A stretch of 64,000 nt of DNA, from contig NZ_JASJUU010000003.1 in assembly GCF_030125375.1 (NCBI RefSeq), positions 448,247-512,246 of the forward strand, written 5' to 3'. Origin of the DNA: Pseudoalteromonas umbrosa (GTDB taxonomy: Bacteria > Pseudomonadota > Gammaproteobacteria > Enterobacterales > Alteromonadaceae). Within the stretch, counting starts at the first letter, position 1, and each line of letters starts with the position of its first letter. Below, in pieces: positions 9,537 to 17,575 of this stretch. The notes below the pieces were generated by a model. That model did no database searches and was not told the DNA's origin. It saw nothing but the letters and a program-made list of their open reading frames with translations. Made by a program: the position numbers and the translations under genes.

Positions 9537-10594
9537 AAACACCCCTTTGAGCTAGCAGTAAGTTGAGACGTATCTTTGGCTATGGCCATTCTTAAAGCGC
9601 GAGAAAATGCCTTGAATAAGCCTTCAACTTGGTGGTGGCAGTTGCCGTCAGAGACACTTAGTATTAGGCTTACTTGGGCATTATCTGATAGCGACTTAAA
9701 AAAGTGTTCGACCATCTGCACATCTAAGTCACCAACATTTTCACGACTAAAGTTGGCGTTGAGTACAAATGATGCACGGCCGGATAAATCTAATTGGCAC
9801 TCCGCCTTACATTCATCCATCGGCAAGGCAAAGCCGTATCGTGCGATTTGTGATTTAGTGCCAAGTGCTTCTCTTAATACTTGACCAAGTGCGATACCGA
9901 CATCTTCGACTAAGTGGTGCTCATCTATGTGTAAATCGCCCTTAGCCTTTATTTCAAGACCAATATTGGCGTGGGTACGGATCTGATCAAGCATGTGGTC
10001 GAAAAAACCAAGGCCTGTATTAATTTCGCCATTGGCAGTTTGGTCTAGGTTTGCTGCAACGGAGATCTGTGTCTCTTTGGTATTTCTGATCACGCTGGCT
10101 TGACGGTTTTGCGTGGTCAGCTCGGTGACGATTTTGTTCCAATCACCATCGTACAAGATGCCTTGAATACAAAGATTTTGCGCAAGTTGGATGTCTGTTT
10201 GGCGATCCCCAATCACATAAGAGCGAGCTAGGTCGACTTTACCTGAGCGCATAATAGAAGTAAGAAGACCGGTTTTTGGCTTGCGGCAATCACAGTTGTC
10301 TTCGTCAAAGTGCGGACAAATCAGTACTTCGTCAAACTTAATGCCTTGTGATGAGAAGATTTCCATCATTTTATTGTGCGGTGCGGCAAAGTCTTCTTCA
10401 GGGAAGCTGTTTGTGCCCAACCCGTCTTGGTTAGATACCATGACAAGACGGTATCCTGCGCTTTGCAAAGCCAGCATGGCTGGGATCACATTAGGCAGAA
10501 GCGCTAATTTTTCTAGGCTATCTACCTGCTTGTCTGTGACTGGTTCTTCAATTAATGTGCCATCACGGTCGATGAATAGATATGGCGTACTCAT
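9533..10594 (-). CDS. hisB: bifunctional histidinol-phosphatase / imidazoleglycerol-phosphate dehydratase
   Basis: A 353-aa fusion carrying steps 6 and 8 of histidine synthesis, a layout typical of gammaproteobacteria. The N-terminal HAD phosphatase (to about residue 165) has [12 protein letters not shown] with the two catalytic Asp, the Zn-binding [16 protein letters not shown] and [12 protein letters not shown]. The C-terminal dehydratase has the metal-binding [30 protein letters not shown] and the second set around [13 protein letters not shown]. The gene follows hisC with a 9-bp gap. Confidence 0.97.
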   Translation of the reverse strand: MSTPYLFIDRDGTLIEEPVTDKQVDSLEKLALLPNVIPAMLALQSAGYRLVMVSNQDGLGTNSFPEEDFAAPHNKMMEIFSSQGIKFDEVLICPHFDEDNCDCRKPKTGLLTSIMRSGKVDLARSYVIGDRQTDIQLAQNLCIQGILYDGDWNKIVTELTTQNRQASVIRNTKETQISVAANLDQTANGEINTGLGFFDHMLDQIRTHANIGLEIKAKGDLHIDEHHLVEDVGIALGQVLREALGTKSQIARYGFALPMDECKAECQLDLSGRASFVLNANFSRENVGDLDVQMVEHFFKSLSDNAQVSLILSVSDGNCHHQVEGLFKAFSRALRMAIAKDTSQLTASSKGCL

Positions 10595-10603
10595 TTTACT
10601 TCC

Positions 10604-11653
10604 TTACTCGCTTTGCTCTAGCCAAAGTTTGACTTGTTCTAATTCTTGCTCGCTGCCGATAGATATTCTGAGCCAGTTGTCTTCACCAAATAGTGTAAAC
10701 GGGCGCATAATGGTGCCGGCTTTCATTGCTTGTTCGATAAGTGTTTTGTCGCTTAACTGCAGCGTGACAAAATTGCCCTCACCGCAAAGGACCTGAGTGA
10801 CTTTAGGTGAGTTACTCAGCCATGTTTTTAATTTCGCTTTATTACTATTTAAAATATTGACCTGTCGGCGCATTTGCGTGATTGCATCTACAGACAGTGC
10901 CTGTTCTGCTATTTTTGCCACTGCGGTTGATACCGGGTAGGGCGCGATGACTTTGCGTACAGGGTTTAATACTGCATCATTGGCCAACAAGAAACCTGTT
11001 CTAAGCCCTGCGAGGGCAAACGCTTTAGAAAGGGTTCTTAGCACCACGACATTATTGAAATCTTGAAGCAAAGACACAGCACTTTGCTCTGGCGCAAACT
11101 CAATATACGCTTCATCCACGACGACTAGTGCAGAGTTTTCAAGTGCTTTGGCTAGCGCTGCAACTTTATCTACCGGAGTTAAGCTGCCAGTTGGGTTATT
11201 TGGATTACAAATAAATACCAGTTTAGCGTCGCCGATAAGTAAGCTTAGTTCGCTGATTTGCGCTTCTTTTAATTGATCTTGAGACAGCGTATTAATGGCG
11301 ATGTTTTGCGTATCAGCTGAGACTTTGTACATACCGTAAGTTGGTGTAAAAATGGCGATAGTGTCTTTGGCTGGTTCACAAAAAGTGCGCATTAATAGCT
11401 CAATGCCTTCATCGGCACCTCGGGTCATCAACACCTGAGCTGGCGACAATTGTGCATACTCACTATATGCGTTAATTACGGATTCTGGTTGAGGCTCTGG
11501 GTAGCGATTTAAATCTTCAATAGAAACCTTAATGCTTTTACTAAATGGACTCTCGTTGGCATTTAACCATGTATTTCCTGTAAGCTTTTCACTCTTTGCT
11601 GAGCTATATGCTTTCAAGCTCTCGATATTTTTTGGTAGCAATGAAGTAGCCAT
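10604..11653 (-). CDS. hisC: histidinol-phosphate aminotransferase
   Basis: A 349-aa PLP enzyme of fold type I (aminotransferase class I/II) converting imidazole acetol phosphate to histidinol phosphate with glutamate. The substrate-binding N-terminus reads WLNANESPF and LNRYPEPQP. CNPNNPTGSL, VVDEAYIEFAP and the PLP lysine motif VLRTLSKAFALAGLRTG are present. Its ATG shares one base with the hisD stop (TAATG), so the pair is translationally coupled. Length is normal. Confidence 0.97.
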   Translation of the reverse strand: MATSLLPKNIESLKAYSSAKSEKLTGNTWLNANESPFSKSIKVSIEDLNRYPEPQPESVINAYSEYAQLSPAQVLMTRGADEGIELLMRTFCEPAKDTIAIFTPTYGMYKVSADTQNIAINTLSQDQLKEAQISELSLLIGDAKLVFICNPNNPTGSLTPVDKVAALAKALENSALVVVDEAYIEFAPEQSAVSLLQDFNNVVVLRTLSKAFALAGLRTGFLLANDAVLNPVRKVIAPYPVSTAVAKIAEQALSVDAITQMRRQVNILNSNKAKLKTWLSNSPKVTQVLCGEGNFVTLQLSDKTLIEQAMKAGTIMRPFTLFGEDNWLRISIGSEQELEQVKLWLEQSE

Positions 11654-12948
11654 TATTGTTTTCCACCATTTAATCTAATTGCAACGGCATTGGCGTGTGC
11701 ATCAAGTCCTTCGGCTTCTGCTAACGGCAAGATAGCCTTACTTAAATCAGACAAGCCCTGTTTAGTGATTGACTGAACGGTATAGGTTCTAAAAAAGTCC
11801 ATTAAATTTAAACTGGAATAAGTTTTAGAGTAACCATACGTTGGTAGTACGTGGTTGGTTCCTGATGCATAGTCGCCAGCGGACTCGGGCGTGTAGTCGC
11901 CGACAAAGACAGAGCCTGCGTTTTTCACTAAATCAACACGAGACTGCGCATCTCTTAATTGCAGTATTAAGTGCTCTGGACCATATTCAGCAGATAATTC
12001 AAAGGCTTTATCGATTGATTCAACTAACACCAGCGCACTGTTGTTCATGGCTTGTTTTGCGATTTCAGCTCGAGATAATTCAGCCAGTTGTCTTGCGATT
12101 TCAGCTTCTACTTCAGTGATAAAGGCTTCACTATCACTTAGCAGTAATACTTGAGAGTCAGCGCCGTGCTCAGCTTGTGATAGTAAATCAGCTGCAGCAA
12201 AAGCGGGGTTAGCGTTTTCATCTGCGATGACCAGTACTTCTGATGGACCTGCAGGCATGTCGATAGCAAAGCCAGGGACAGACTGGGATAACAGTTGCTT
12301 TGCCATGGTGACATACGCATTACCTGGACCGAACACCTTATCCACTTTTGGTACACTCTCAGTGCCCAGTGCCATGGCTGCAATCACACCTGCGCCACCG
12401 CTTTCTATGATGATGTTTATACCGCATTTTTTTGCTGCATATAAAATAGCAGGGTGGATTGACTCTTCGCCTTTCACAGGGGTCGCGAGTACCACAGTGT
12501 TTGCACCACTTAGCTGTGCGCAGACACCTTGCATTAATACGGAAGAGGGTAAAGGTGCGCTGCCGCCCGGTACGTATATCCCCACAGCATCAATGGCTTG
12601 ATATTTTAGCTCGCATACAACACCCGGCTGCGTTTCGAGTTGTTTAGGCACTGGTAGTTGCAGCTCGTGAAATGCGCGTACATTGTTGTAAGCTTGATCA
12701 ATGGCACTTTTTAGCTCATTGCTTAGTTGAAATTCACTTTGTGTGATTTCATCTTCAGGCACTCGTAATCTATCCGATTGACGGTTATCAAACTGCTTGG
12801 CCATTTCCAATAAAGCTTGATCGCCTTTTTGACGCACGCTGTCAATGATGTCTTCGACTGCTGCTTGCACTCCCGCACCTGCACTAACGGCAGGGCGAGT
12901 GAGTATTGCTTGCTGTGCTTGTTGGTCAAGTTGATCCCAAACTAGCAT
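11653..12948 (-). CDS. hisD: histidinol dehydrogenase
   Basis: A 431-aa NAD-dependent zinc enzyme for the last two oxidations, histidinol to histidine. GIYVPGGSAPLPSSVLM is the substrate and NAD region, KVFGPGNAYVTMAKQL and DMPAGPSEVLVIAD follow, and AAADLLSQAEHGADSQ holds the zinc-binding Gln-His. EYGPEHLILQL has the catalytic Glu-His and GDYASGTNHVLPTYG is near the C-terminus. The start MLVWDQLD lies 3 bp after the hisG stop. Confidence 0.97.
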   Translation of the reverse strand: MLVWDQLDQQAQQAILTRPAVSAGAGVQAAVEDIIDSVRQKGDQALLEMAKQFDNRQSDRLRVPEDEITQSEFQLSNELKSAIDQAYNNVRAFHELQLPVPKQLETQPGVVCELKYQAIDAVGIYVPGGSAPLPSSVLMQGVCAQLSGANTVVLATPVKGEESIHPAILYAAKKCGINIIIESGGAGVIAAMALGTESVPKVDKVFGPGNAYVTMAKQLLSQSVPGFAIDMPAGPSEVLVIADENANPAFAAADLLSQAEHGADSQVLLLSDSEAFITEVEAEIARQLAELSRAEIAKQAMNNSALVLVESIDKAFELSAEYGPEHLILQLRDAQSRVDLVKNAGSVFVGDYTPESAGDYASGTNHVLPTYGYSKTYSSLNLMDFFRTYTVQSITKQGLSDLSKAILPLAEAEGLDAHANAVAIRLNGGKQ

Positions 12949-12951
12949 AAG

Positions 12952-13851
12952 TTACTCCATCATTTTTTCGATTGGCATGACGAGGATAGAGTTCGCACCA
13001 AGTGCTTTTAACTCTTCCATAGTTTCCCAAAATAATGTTTCACTACTTACCATGTGTAGGGCAACATAGTCTTCACTGCCAGCAAGTGATAACAGCGTTG
13101 GTTGACCTGTACCTGGTAGCAATTCGCAAACTTCTTCAAGCTTTGCTTTTGGTGCGTGTAGCATGATGTATTTACTTTCTTTGGCTTGGCGCACGCCTTT
13201 TAAACGCGGTAGTAACTTGTTGATTAGGGACAGCTTACTGTCGTCATTCAGGTTTGCATTTTGGATTAGGCATGCATTTGATTCTAAAATCGTATCACCT
13301 TGCATTAAGCCGTTTGCTTCGAGCGTTGCACCTGTTGAGACTAGGTCGCAAATTGCATCTGCAAGGCCTGCTCGAGGCGCAACTTCAACTGAACCTGTCA
13401 GCATAACCACGCTGGCATCGATATTTTCTTTAACAAGATATTGCTTAAGAATTTCAGGGTAGGTGGTGGCAATGCGTTTACCGTTAAACCAATCTTTTGA
13501 CTGCGCACCTAGCTCTTGTGGCCAAGCAAGTGCCAGTCTGCAATAACCAAAATCAAGTTTCGACAGTTTTTTAACCGCGTTGGATTGGCCTGCGCGCTCT
13601 CGCTCTGCTTGCGTTTCGACCAGTACGTTTTCACCAACAATACCTAAGTCACATACGCCGTCCATTACCAAGCCAGGGATGTCGTCATCACGGACACGAA
13701 GTACATCGATTGGCATATTTGTTGAGTGTGCGATTAAGCGTTGTTCACGCAAATTTAGCTTAACGCCAAGTTGTTTTAGTAAGGATTGGCAGTCTTTTGA
13801 TAATCTGCCTGACTTTTGGATTGCGATACGTAAGCGATTAGATGTATTCAT
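12952..13851 (-). CDS. hisG: ATP phosphoribosyltransferase (long form)
   Basis: A 299-aa enzyme that joins ATP and PRPP, the first and feedback-inhibited step of histidine synthesis. It begins [15 protein letters not shown] and has [21 protein letters not shown], with the PRPP loop [14 protein letters not shown]. The C-terminal regulatory domain (from about residue 225) ends the protein, so it is the hexameric long form and does not need HisZ. It is the first structural gene after the hisL leader and attenuator. Confidence 0.97.
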   Translation of the reverse strand: MNTSNRLRIAIQKSGRLSKDCQSLLKQLGVKLNLREQRLIAHSTNMPIDVLRVRDDDIPGLVMDGVCDLGIVGENVLVETQAERERAGQSNAVKKLSKLDFGYCRLALAWPQELGAQSKDWFNGKRIATTYPEILKQYLVKENIDASVVMLTGSVEVAPRAGLADAICDLVSTGATLEANGLMQGDTILESNACLIQNANLNDDSKLSLINKLLPRLKGVRQAKESKYIMLHAPKAKLEEVCELLPGTGQPTLLSLAGSEDYVALHMVSSETLFWETMEELKALGANSILVMPIEKMME

Positions 13852-13870
13852 AATTTATTTCCTAATATTC

Positions 13871-13944
13871 AAAAACGAAAAACCCCGAGGGAACCTCAGG
13901 GCGAAATAAATTTTAAATACGTTGAATGATTCGCCGGAGGTTCC
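13871..13944 (-). promoter_or_regulatory. his operon attenuator (terminator and competing antiterminator stem)
   Basis: On the minus strand an 8-bp GC-rich stem with a 3-nt loop (13883-13901) is followed by TTTTTCGTTTTT (13882-13871), a classical intrinsic terminator 20 bp before hisG. Its proximal arm (GAGGTTCC, 13897-13890) is also perfectly complementary to an upstream GGAACCTC (13944-13937). The two pairings exclude each other, as expected for ribosome-controlled attenuation by the leader peptide. Confidence 0.85.
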
Positions 13945-13980
13945 TTTTAGGAATAACCCACCAGCGAAATACCTGACAGG

Positions 13981-14031
13981 CTATCCCGATGTATGATGGT
14001 GATGATGTACTGCTGTCAGATTTAAAAGCAT
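13981..14031 (-). CDS. hisL: his operon leader peptide
   Basis: A 16-residue reading frame MLLNLTAVHHHHHTSG with five consecutive His codons, ending just upstream of the attenuator stems. AGGT lies at proper distance before the ATG. When charged tRNA-His is scarce, a ribosome would stall on the His run and let the antiterminator form. The gene is too short for ordinary gene calls, but its position, composition and pairing stems make it convincing. Confidence 0.9.
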   Translation of the reverse strand: MLLNLTAVHHHHHTSG

Positions 14032-14073
14032 GTTCTTACCTGTTTGTAAATATTTCTGCAATTCGATTAACTT

Positions 14074-14099
14074 TTTATAGATAATCATGAAATTGCCAA
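14074..14099 (-). promoter_or_regulatory. candidate his promoter
   Basis: Upstream of the leader a TTGGCA (14099-14094) could be a -35 box, with TATAAA (14079-14074, short 14-bp spacing) or TAAAAA (16-bp spacing) as -10. The match is imperfect; position is the main argument. Confidence 0.3.
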
Positions 14100-14196
14100 A
14101 GCATGCAAGTACTTTTTGAAAATAAATAAAGAATACTTTATAGCTGCCGATAATAAGTATATAGCTCAGTAGTTTATTTCGTTGGAGGATAAGCTT

Positions 14197-14427
14197 ATGG
14201 ATGTTTTTAAGCCTTACATGGCACCTATTGTTCGATTAAAAGTTGCACATAATGGGCCGTTTAAAATAGTCGGTGTGCTTGATAACAAAGCTGAAAAGAT
14301 CAAAGGGAAATCTCAAGCTAATATTGTAGATAGTGAATTAAAACACCAGCGGGAGTTGCCTCCTGATGACGATGATGAAAATACTAACAGCTCAGATGAT
14401 GAAAAACATCTGGATACTTGGGCCTAG
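14197..14427 (+). CDS. small protein with acidic tail, unknown
   Basis: A 76-aa protein. The first half is basic and mixed (MDVFKPYMAPIVRLKVAHN), the C-terminal third is strongly acidic and polar (PPDDDDENTNSSDDEKHLD). The ATG at 14197 has GGAGG upstream at good spacing; a TTG five codons before it lies within that site. No signal peptide or membrane segment. The acidic disordered tail could bind a basic partner, but no function is known to me. It is transcribed away from the his operon and towards yoaA. Confidence 0.55.
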   Translation: MDVFKPYMAPIVRLKVAHNGPFKIVGVLDNKAEKIKGKSQANIVDSELKHQRELPPDDDDENTNSSDDEKHLDTWA

Positions 14428-14559
14428 TTTAAGCAAAAAAAGCGCGCGTTAATTTAATAATCTAACATAAAAACAAGGGCTGAGTTGAAAGGGCGCCTTG
14501 CTCTCGCTTTGATTTAAAATTAGAATTGCCTGAGTTATTTAGTCAGGTAATATTTTTCT

Positions 14560-16482
14560 TTGTCCATAGAACAGTACTTCTCAAAGACCGGTCCACTTGC
14601 TAATCATTTTAGTGGATACCAACCAAGGCAACCTCAAATTGAAATGGCTGTTGCGATTGACGATATAGTCAAAAACGGTGGTCAATGTGTGGTAGAAGCT
14701 GGTACCGGTACTGGTAAAACATTCGCGTACCTTGTTCCTGCACTAATAAATACCAAAAAAATTGTTATTTCTACTGGATCAAAAGCCCTTCAAGAACAGC
14801 TGTATCACAGAGATTTGCCAAACCTTTTAAAAGCGCTTGGCAAAGGGCGTAAAACAGCACTGCTTAAAGGCCGTGCAAACTATTTGTGTACTTATCGTTT
14901 AAATCAACATGTTGCTCATGTGCCAACAGACGATCCTGACGTTATGCATCAACTTGCAATGGTTGCGAAGTTTGCAACAGAAACGCAAAGTGGTGACCTC
15001 GCTGATTGCGTTGGTATAGAGGAAGATGCAAAAGTTTTACCCTATGTCAGCTCCACCGCAGATAACTGCTTAGGGAAAGAGTGCCCAGATTTTTCTGAAT
15101 GCTATATACGCAAAGCTCGCCTTAAAGCGATGGACGCTGATTTGGTCGTGATAAACCATCATTTATTCTTTGCTGATATGGCAGTTAAGGATTCTGGCTT
15201 TGCTGAGTTGATGCCAACTGCTGATACCTATGTTTTTGATGAAGCACATCAGGTAAACGAGATTGCGAGTGATTATTTTGGTGAGTCAATCAGTACAAAG
15301 CAGCTAAATGATTTAGTTAATGACATTCGTGTTATTTATCTTAGTGATATGCCTGATATGCTGCAATTGGGGAAAACGCTCAATAAGTTAACCACCAGTA
15401 TTGCTGATTTAAGGCTGGTATTTGGCGGTGATGGCGCTCGTGGAGATTGGCGAGAGGCACTTAAAGATAAAGTAATCTGTGAGGCGCTGCACCGAGTGAT
15501 TGGCAATTTAGATTTCTTGTATAAAGTGCTCAAACTTTGCCTTGACCGCAGTGACAAAATTGAGCACCCATTTGAGCGTGTTTTGGCGTTTAAAGGTCAA
15601 ATGGAGCGGGCGTTTGATGTTGCTCAAACAGGCTATAGTTATTGGTTTGAAACTACGCGTCGATTTGTGACCATTCACATCACTCCATTGGATGTGTCAA
15701 ACCGTTTTCAGGAACTAGTTAAAAAAACAGAGGCTGGTTTCGTCTTTACCTCAGCGACGTTGTCAGTTGACAATAAACTTGACCATTTTAATGCAAGCCT
15801 TGGTTTAAAACCGGATTTTCACAAGATTGTTGACAGTCCGTTTGATTATCAAAAGCAAGCATTATTGTGCTTGCCTCGATATTTACCTGAGACCAAAGAT
15901 GAGCTCATGCCGCACTCTTTGGTTAAAATAGCAAAGTCGGTTATTAATGCAGCCGAGGGGCGCACATTTTTACTTTTCACTAGTTATCGAGTCATGCATC
16001 TGGTGTATGAGGGGATCAGCACTGCGACTGAGTACCCCGTCTTTATGCAAGGGCAGTCGTCAAAGCGCATAATACTCGAACAGTTTATTCGTCATGGTAA
16101 CGCTGTTTTGCTTGGAACCGCTTCGTTTTGGGAAGGAGTAGATGTGCGAGGGGATGCTTTAAGTTGTGTTGTTATTGACAAGCTGCCTTTCACTTCTCCA
16201 GATGATCCGCTGCTACAAGCTAAAATGAAAGATGCAGAGCTCAGTGGTAAAGAGCCTTTTGAGGATATTCAATTACCGCAGGCTGTCATTGCATTAAAGC
16301 AAGGAGTAGGGCGCTTAATCCGAGATAGATCTGATAAAGGCGTGCTTATTATTTGCGATAATCGTTTAGTTACGAGAAAATACGGCGAAACGTTTATTAA
16401 AAGTCTTCCACCTATGACGCGTACGCGGGATTTGGAGAAGGCATTGAATTTTTTAGAGAACATCGATAAACATGAAACATAA
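14560..16482 (+). CDS. yoaA: ATP-dependent DNA helicase, YoaA/DinG family
   Basis: A 640-aa superfamily 2 (XPD-like) 5'-3' helicase that acts in repair of stalled replication; the E. coli YoaA partners HolC. Walker A is EAGTGTGKTFAYLVP (about residues 45-59), the DEAH box is YVFDEAHQVNEIA near residue 227, and the late motifs are LLGTASFWEGVDVRGD and QGVGRLIRDRSDKG. The Fe-S cluster Cys are in YLCTYRL and NCLGKECPDFSEC. The start is a TTG with AGG about 10 bp upstream, giving MSIEQYFS, which matches the family. Its end overlaps tsaB by 11 bp, so the two are co-transcribed, a common gammaproteobacterial pair. Confidence 0.94.
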   Translation: MSIEQYFSKTGPLANHFSGYQPRQPQIEMAVAIDDIVKNGGQCVVEAGTGTGKTFAYLVPALINTKKIVISTGSKALQEQLYHRDLPNLLKALGKGRKTALLKGRANYLCTYRLNQHVAHVPTDDPDVMHQLAMVAKFATETQSGDLADCVGIEEDAKVLPYVSSTADNCLGKECPDFSECYIRKARLKAMDADLVVINHHLFFADMAVKDSGFAELMPTADTYVFDEAHQVNEIASDYFGESISTKQLNDLVNDIRVIYLSDMPDMLQLGKTLNKLTTSIADLRLVFGGDGARGDWREALKDKVICEALHRVIGNLDFLYKVLKLCLDRSDKIEHPFERVLAFKGQMERAFDVAQTGYSYWFETTRRFVTIHITPLDVSNRFQELVKKTEAGFVFTSATLSVDNKLDHFNASLGLKPDFHKIVDSPFDYQKQALLCLPRYLPETKDELMPHSLVKIAKSVINAAEGRTFLLFTSYRVMHLVYEGISTATEYPVFMQGQSSKRIILEQFIRHGNAVLLGTASFWEGVDVRGDALSCVVIDKLPFTSPDDPLLQAKMKDAELSGKEPFEDIQLPQAVIALKQGVGRLIRDRSDKGVLIICDNRLVTRKYGETFIKSLPPMTRTRDLEKALNFLENIDKHET

Positions 16483-17158
16483 TTTGCTAGCCATAGATGC
16501 TTCTACAGAAGCTTTGAGTCTTGCCCTTCACTTCAAAGGTAATACTTTTACTCACTTTGAAGTGTGTCCACAGCAACACAGTCAGAAAATTCTGCCACTT
16601 GTAGATGCGTTATTATCTGAAGCAAATTGCTCTTTGAAAGACTTAGACGGCATTATTTATGGTCGCGGCCCAGGTAGCTTTACTGGTGTTAGAATAGGTG
16701 TAGCCGTAGCACAAGGCCTTGCATATTCTGCAGGGTTAAAATTATATGGTGTGTCTACCTTACAAGCCATGGCGCAAGAAGCGCTCCAAACACAAGACTG
16801 CAAAGAAGTTATAAGTGCTATAGATGCGCGTATGGGCGAGATTTACCTTGGTCACTTTGGTACAGACGAGCAGGGAAATGCAATTGCTAAACAAGATGAA
16901 ATTGTGATTAAGCCTGAAACCATCAATGAGGATTTTAACGGGGTAAAAGGTGTAGGCACTGGATGGCAGACTTATTCTGACGATGCGAAACGCTTAAACG
17001 TTTCTGTCATTGAGTCAGTTTCGCTGCCTAATGCGCAATTTATGTTGGCAATTGGAGATATTGGATTTACCAATGGTGATACAGTTGCGGCTCAAGATGC
17101 GCAGCCTCACTATGTGCGAGATACCGTTACTTGGAAGAAGTTGCCAGGTAGAGAATAA
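16472..17158 (+). CDS. tsaB: tRNA threonylcarbamoyladenosine biosynthesis protein TsaB
   Basis: A 228-aa cytoplasmic ASKHA-fold protein, paralogue of TsaD, that scaffolds the TsaBDE complex making t6A37 in tRNAs reading ANN codons. It starts LLAIDASTEALSLAL, contains CPQQHSQKILPLVDALL and YGRGPGSFTGVRIGVAVAQGLA, and later AIDARMGEIYLGHF. Length matches E. coli TsaB (YeaZ). It lacks the metal-binding His pair of TsaD, as expected. The start overlaps yoaA by 11 bp. Confidence 0.95.
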   Translation: MKHNLLAIDASTEALSLALHFKGNTFTHFEVCPQQHSQKILPLVDALLSEANCSLKDLDGIIYGRGPGSFTGVRIGVAVAQGLAYSAGLKLYGVSTLQAMAQEALQTQDCKEVISAIDARMGEIYLGHFGTDEQGNAIAKQDEIVIKPETINEDFNGVKGVGTGWQTYSDDAKRLNVSVIESVSLPNAQFMLAIGDIGFTNGDTVAAQDAQPHYVRDTVTWKKLPGRE

Positions 17159-17198
17159 AGCACTATCCTTATATTAGGCACAGATATAGGCGCGTGTA

Positions 17199-17489
17199 AT
17201 GCGGATTAATCAAGTTGTTCAAAATCAGGACACTTATCAATTTAACTCCAAAGTTGTTAAAACTCAGGAGAATGCGCGCTCTAATGATATTACTAACCCA
17301 ATTAGTGATATAAAGTTCAGCCCTCAAGGCATCAAGTTGGCCGAGCAGTTTCAACAAGATAAGCGTTCGGTCATATATGACCAACCTACCTTCAATTCAG
17401 GTAAAGCTGTTCAAGCATACTCCTCCGTACAAAACGAAAATAGACGTTCCGAAATTCAATCTCTCATTGGTGTTGATATATACGCTTGA
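17199..17489 (+). CDS. conserved hypothetical small protein
   Basis: A 96-aa hydrophilic protein rich in Gln, Asn and Ser, with no signal peptide and no membrane segment (MRINQVVQNQDTYQFNSKV; ends EIQSLIGVDIYA). It lies 40 bp after tsaB on the same strand and may share its transcript. The composition suggests a largely unstructured protein. I do not recognise a family, and call it real because of the compact spacing and natural codon use. Confidence 0.55.
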   Translation: MRINQVVQNQDTYQFNSKVVKTQENARSNDITNPISDIKFSPQGIKLAEQFQQDKRSVIYDQPTFNSGKAVQAYSSVQNENRRSEIQSLIGVDIYA

Positions 17490-17575
17490 TCAGGTTGAAT
17501 TATTTTCAGTAAAAAAATGCAAGAACCGATTGTAATCTAAATTTATTGGGGTAATGTAAAAAGAAAAACAGAGTT

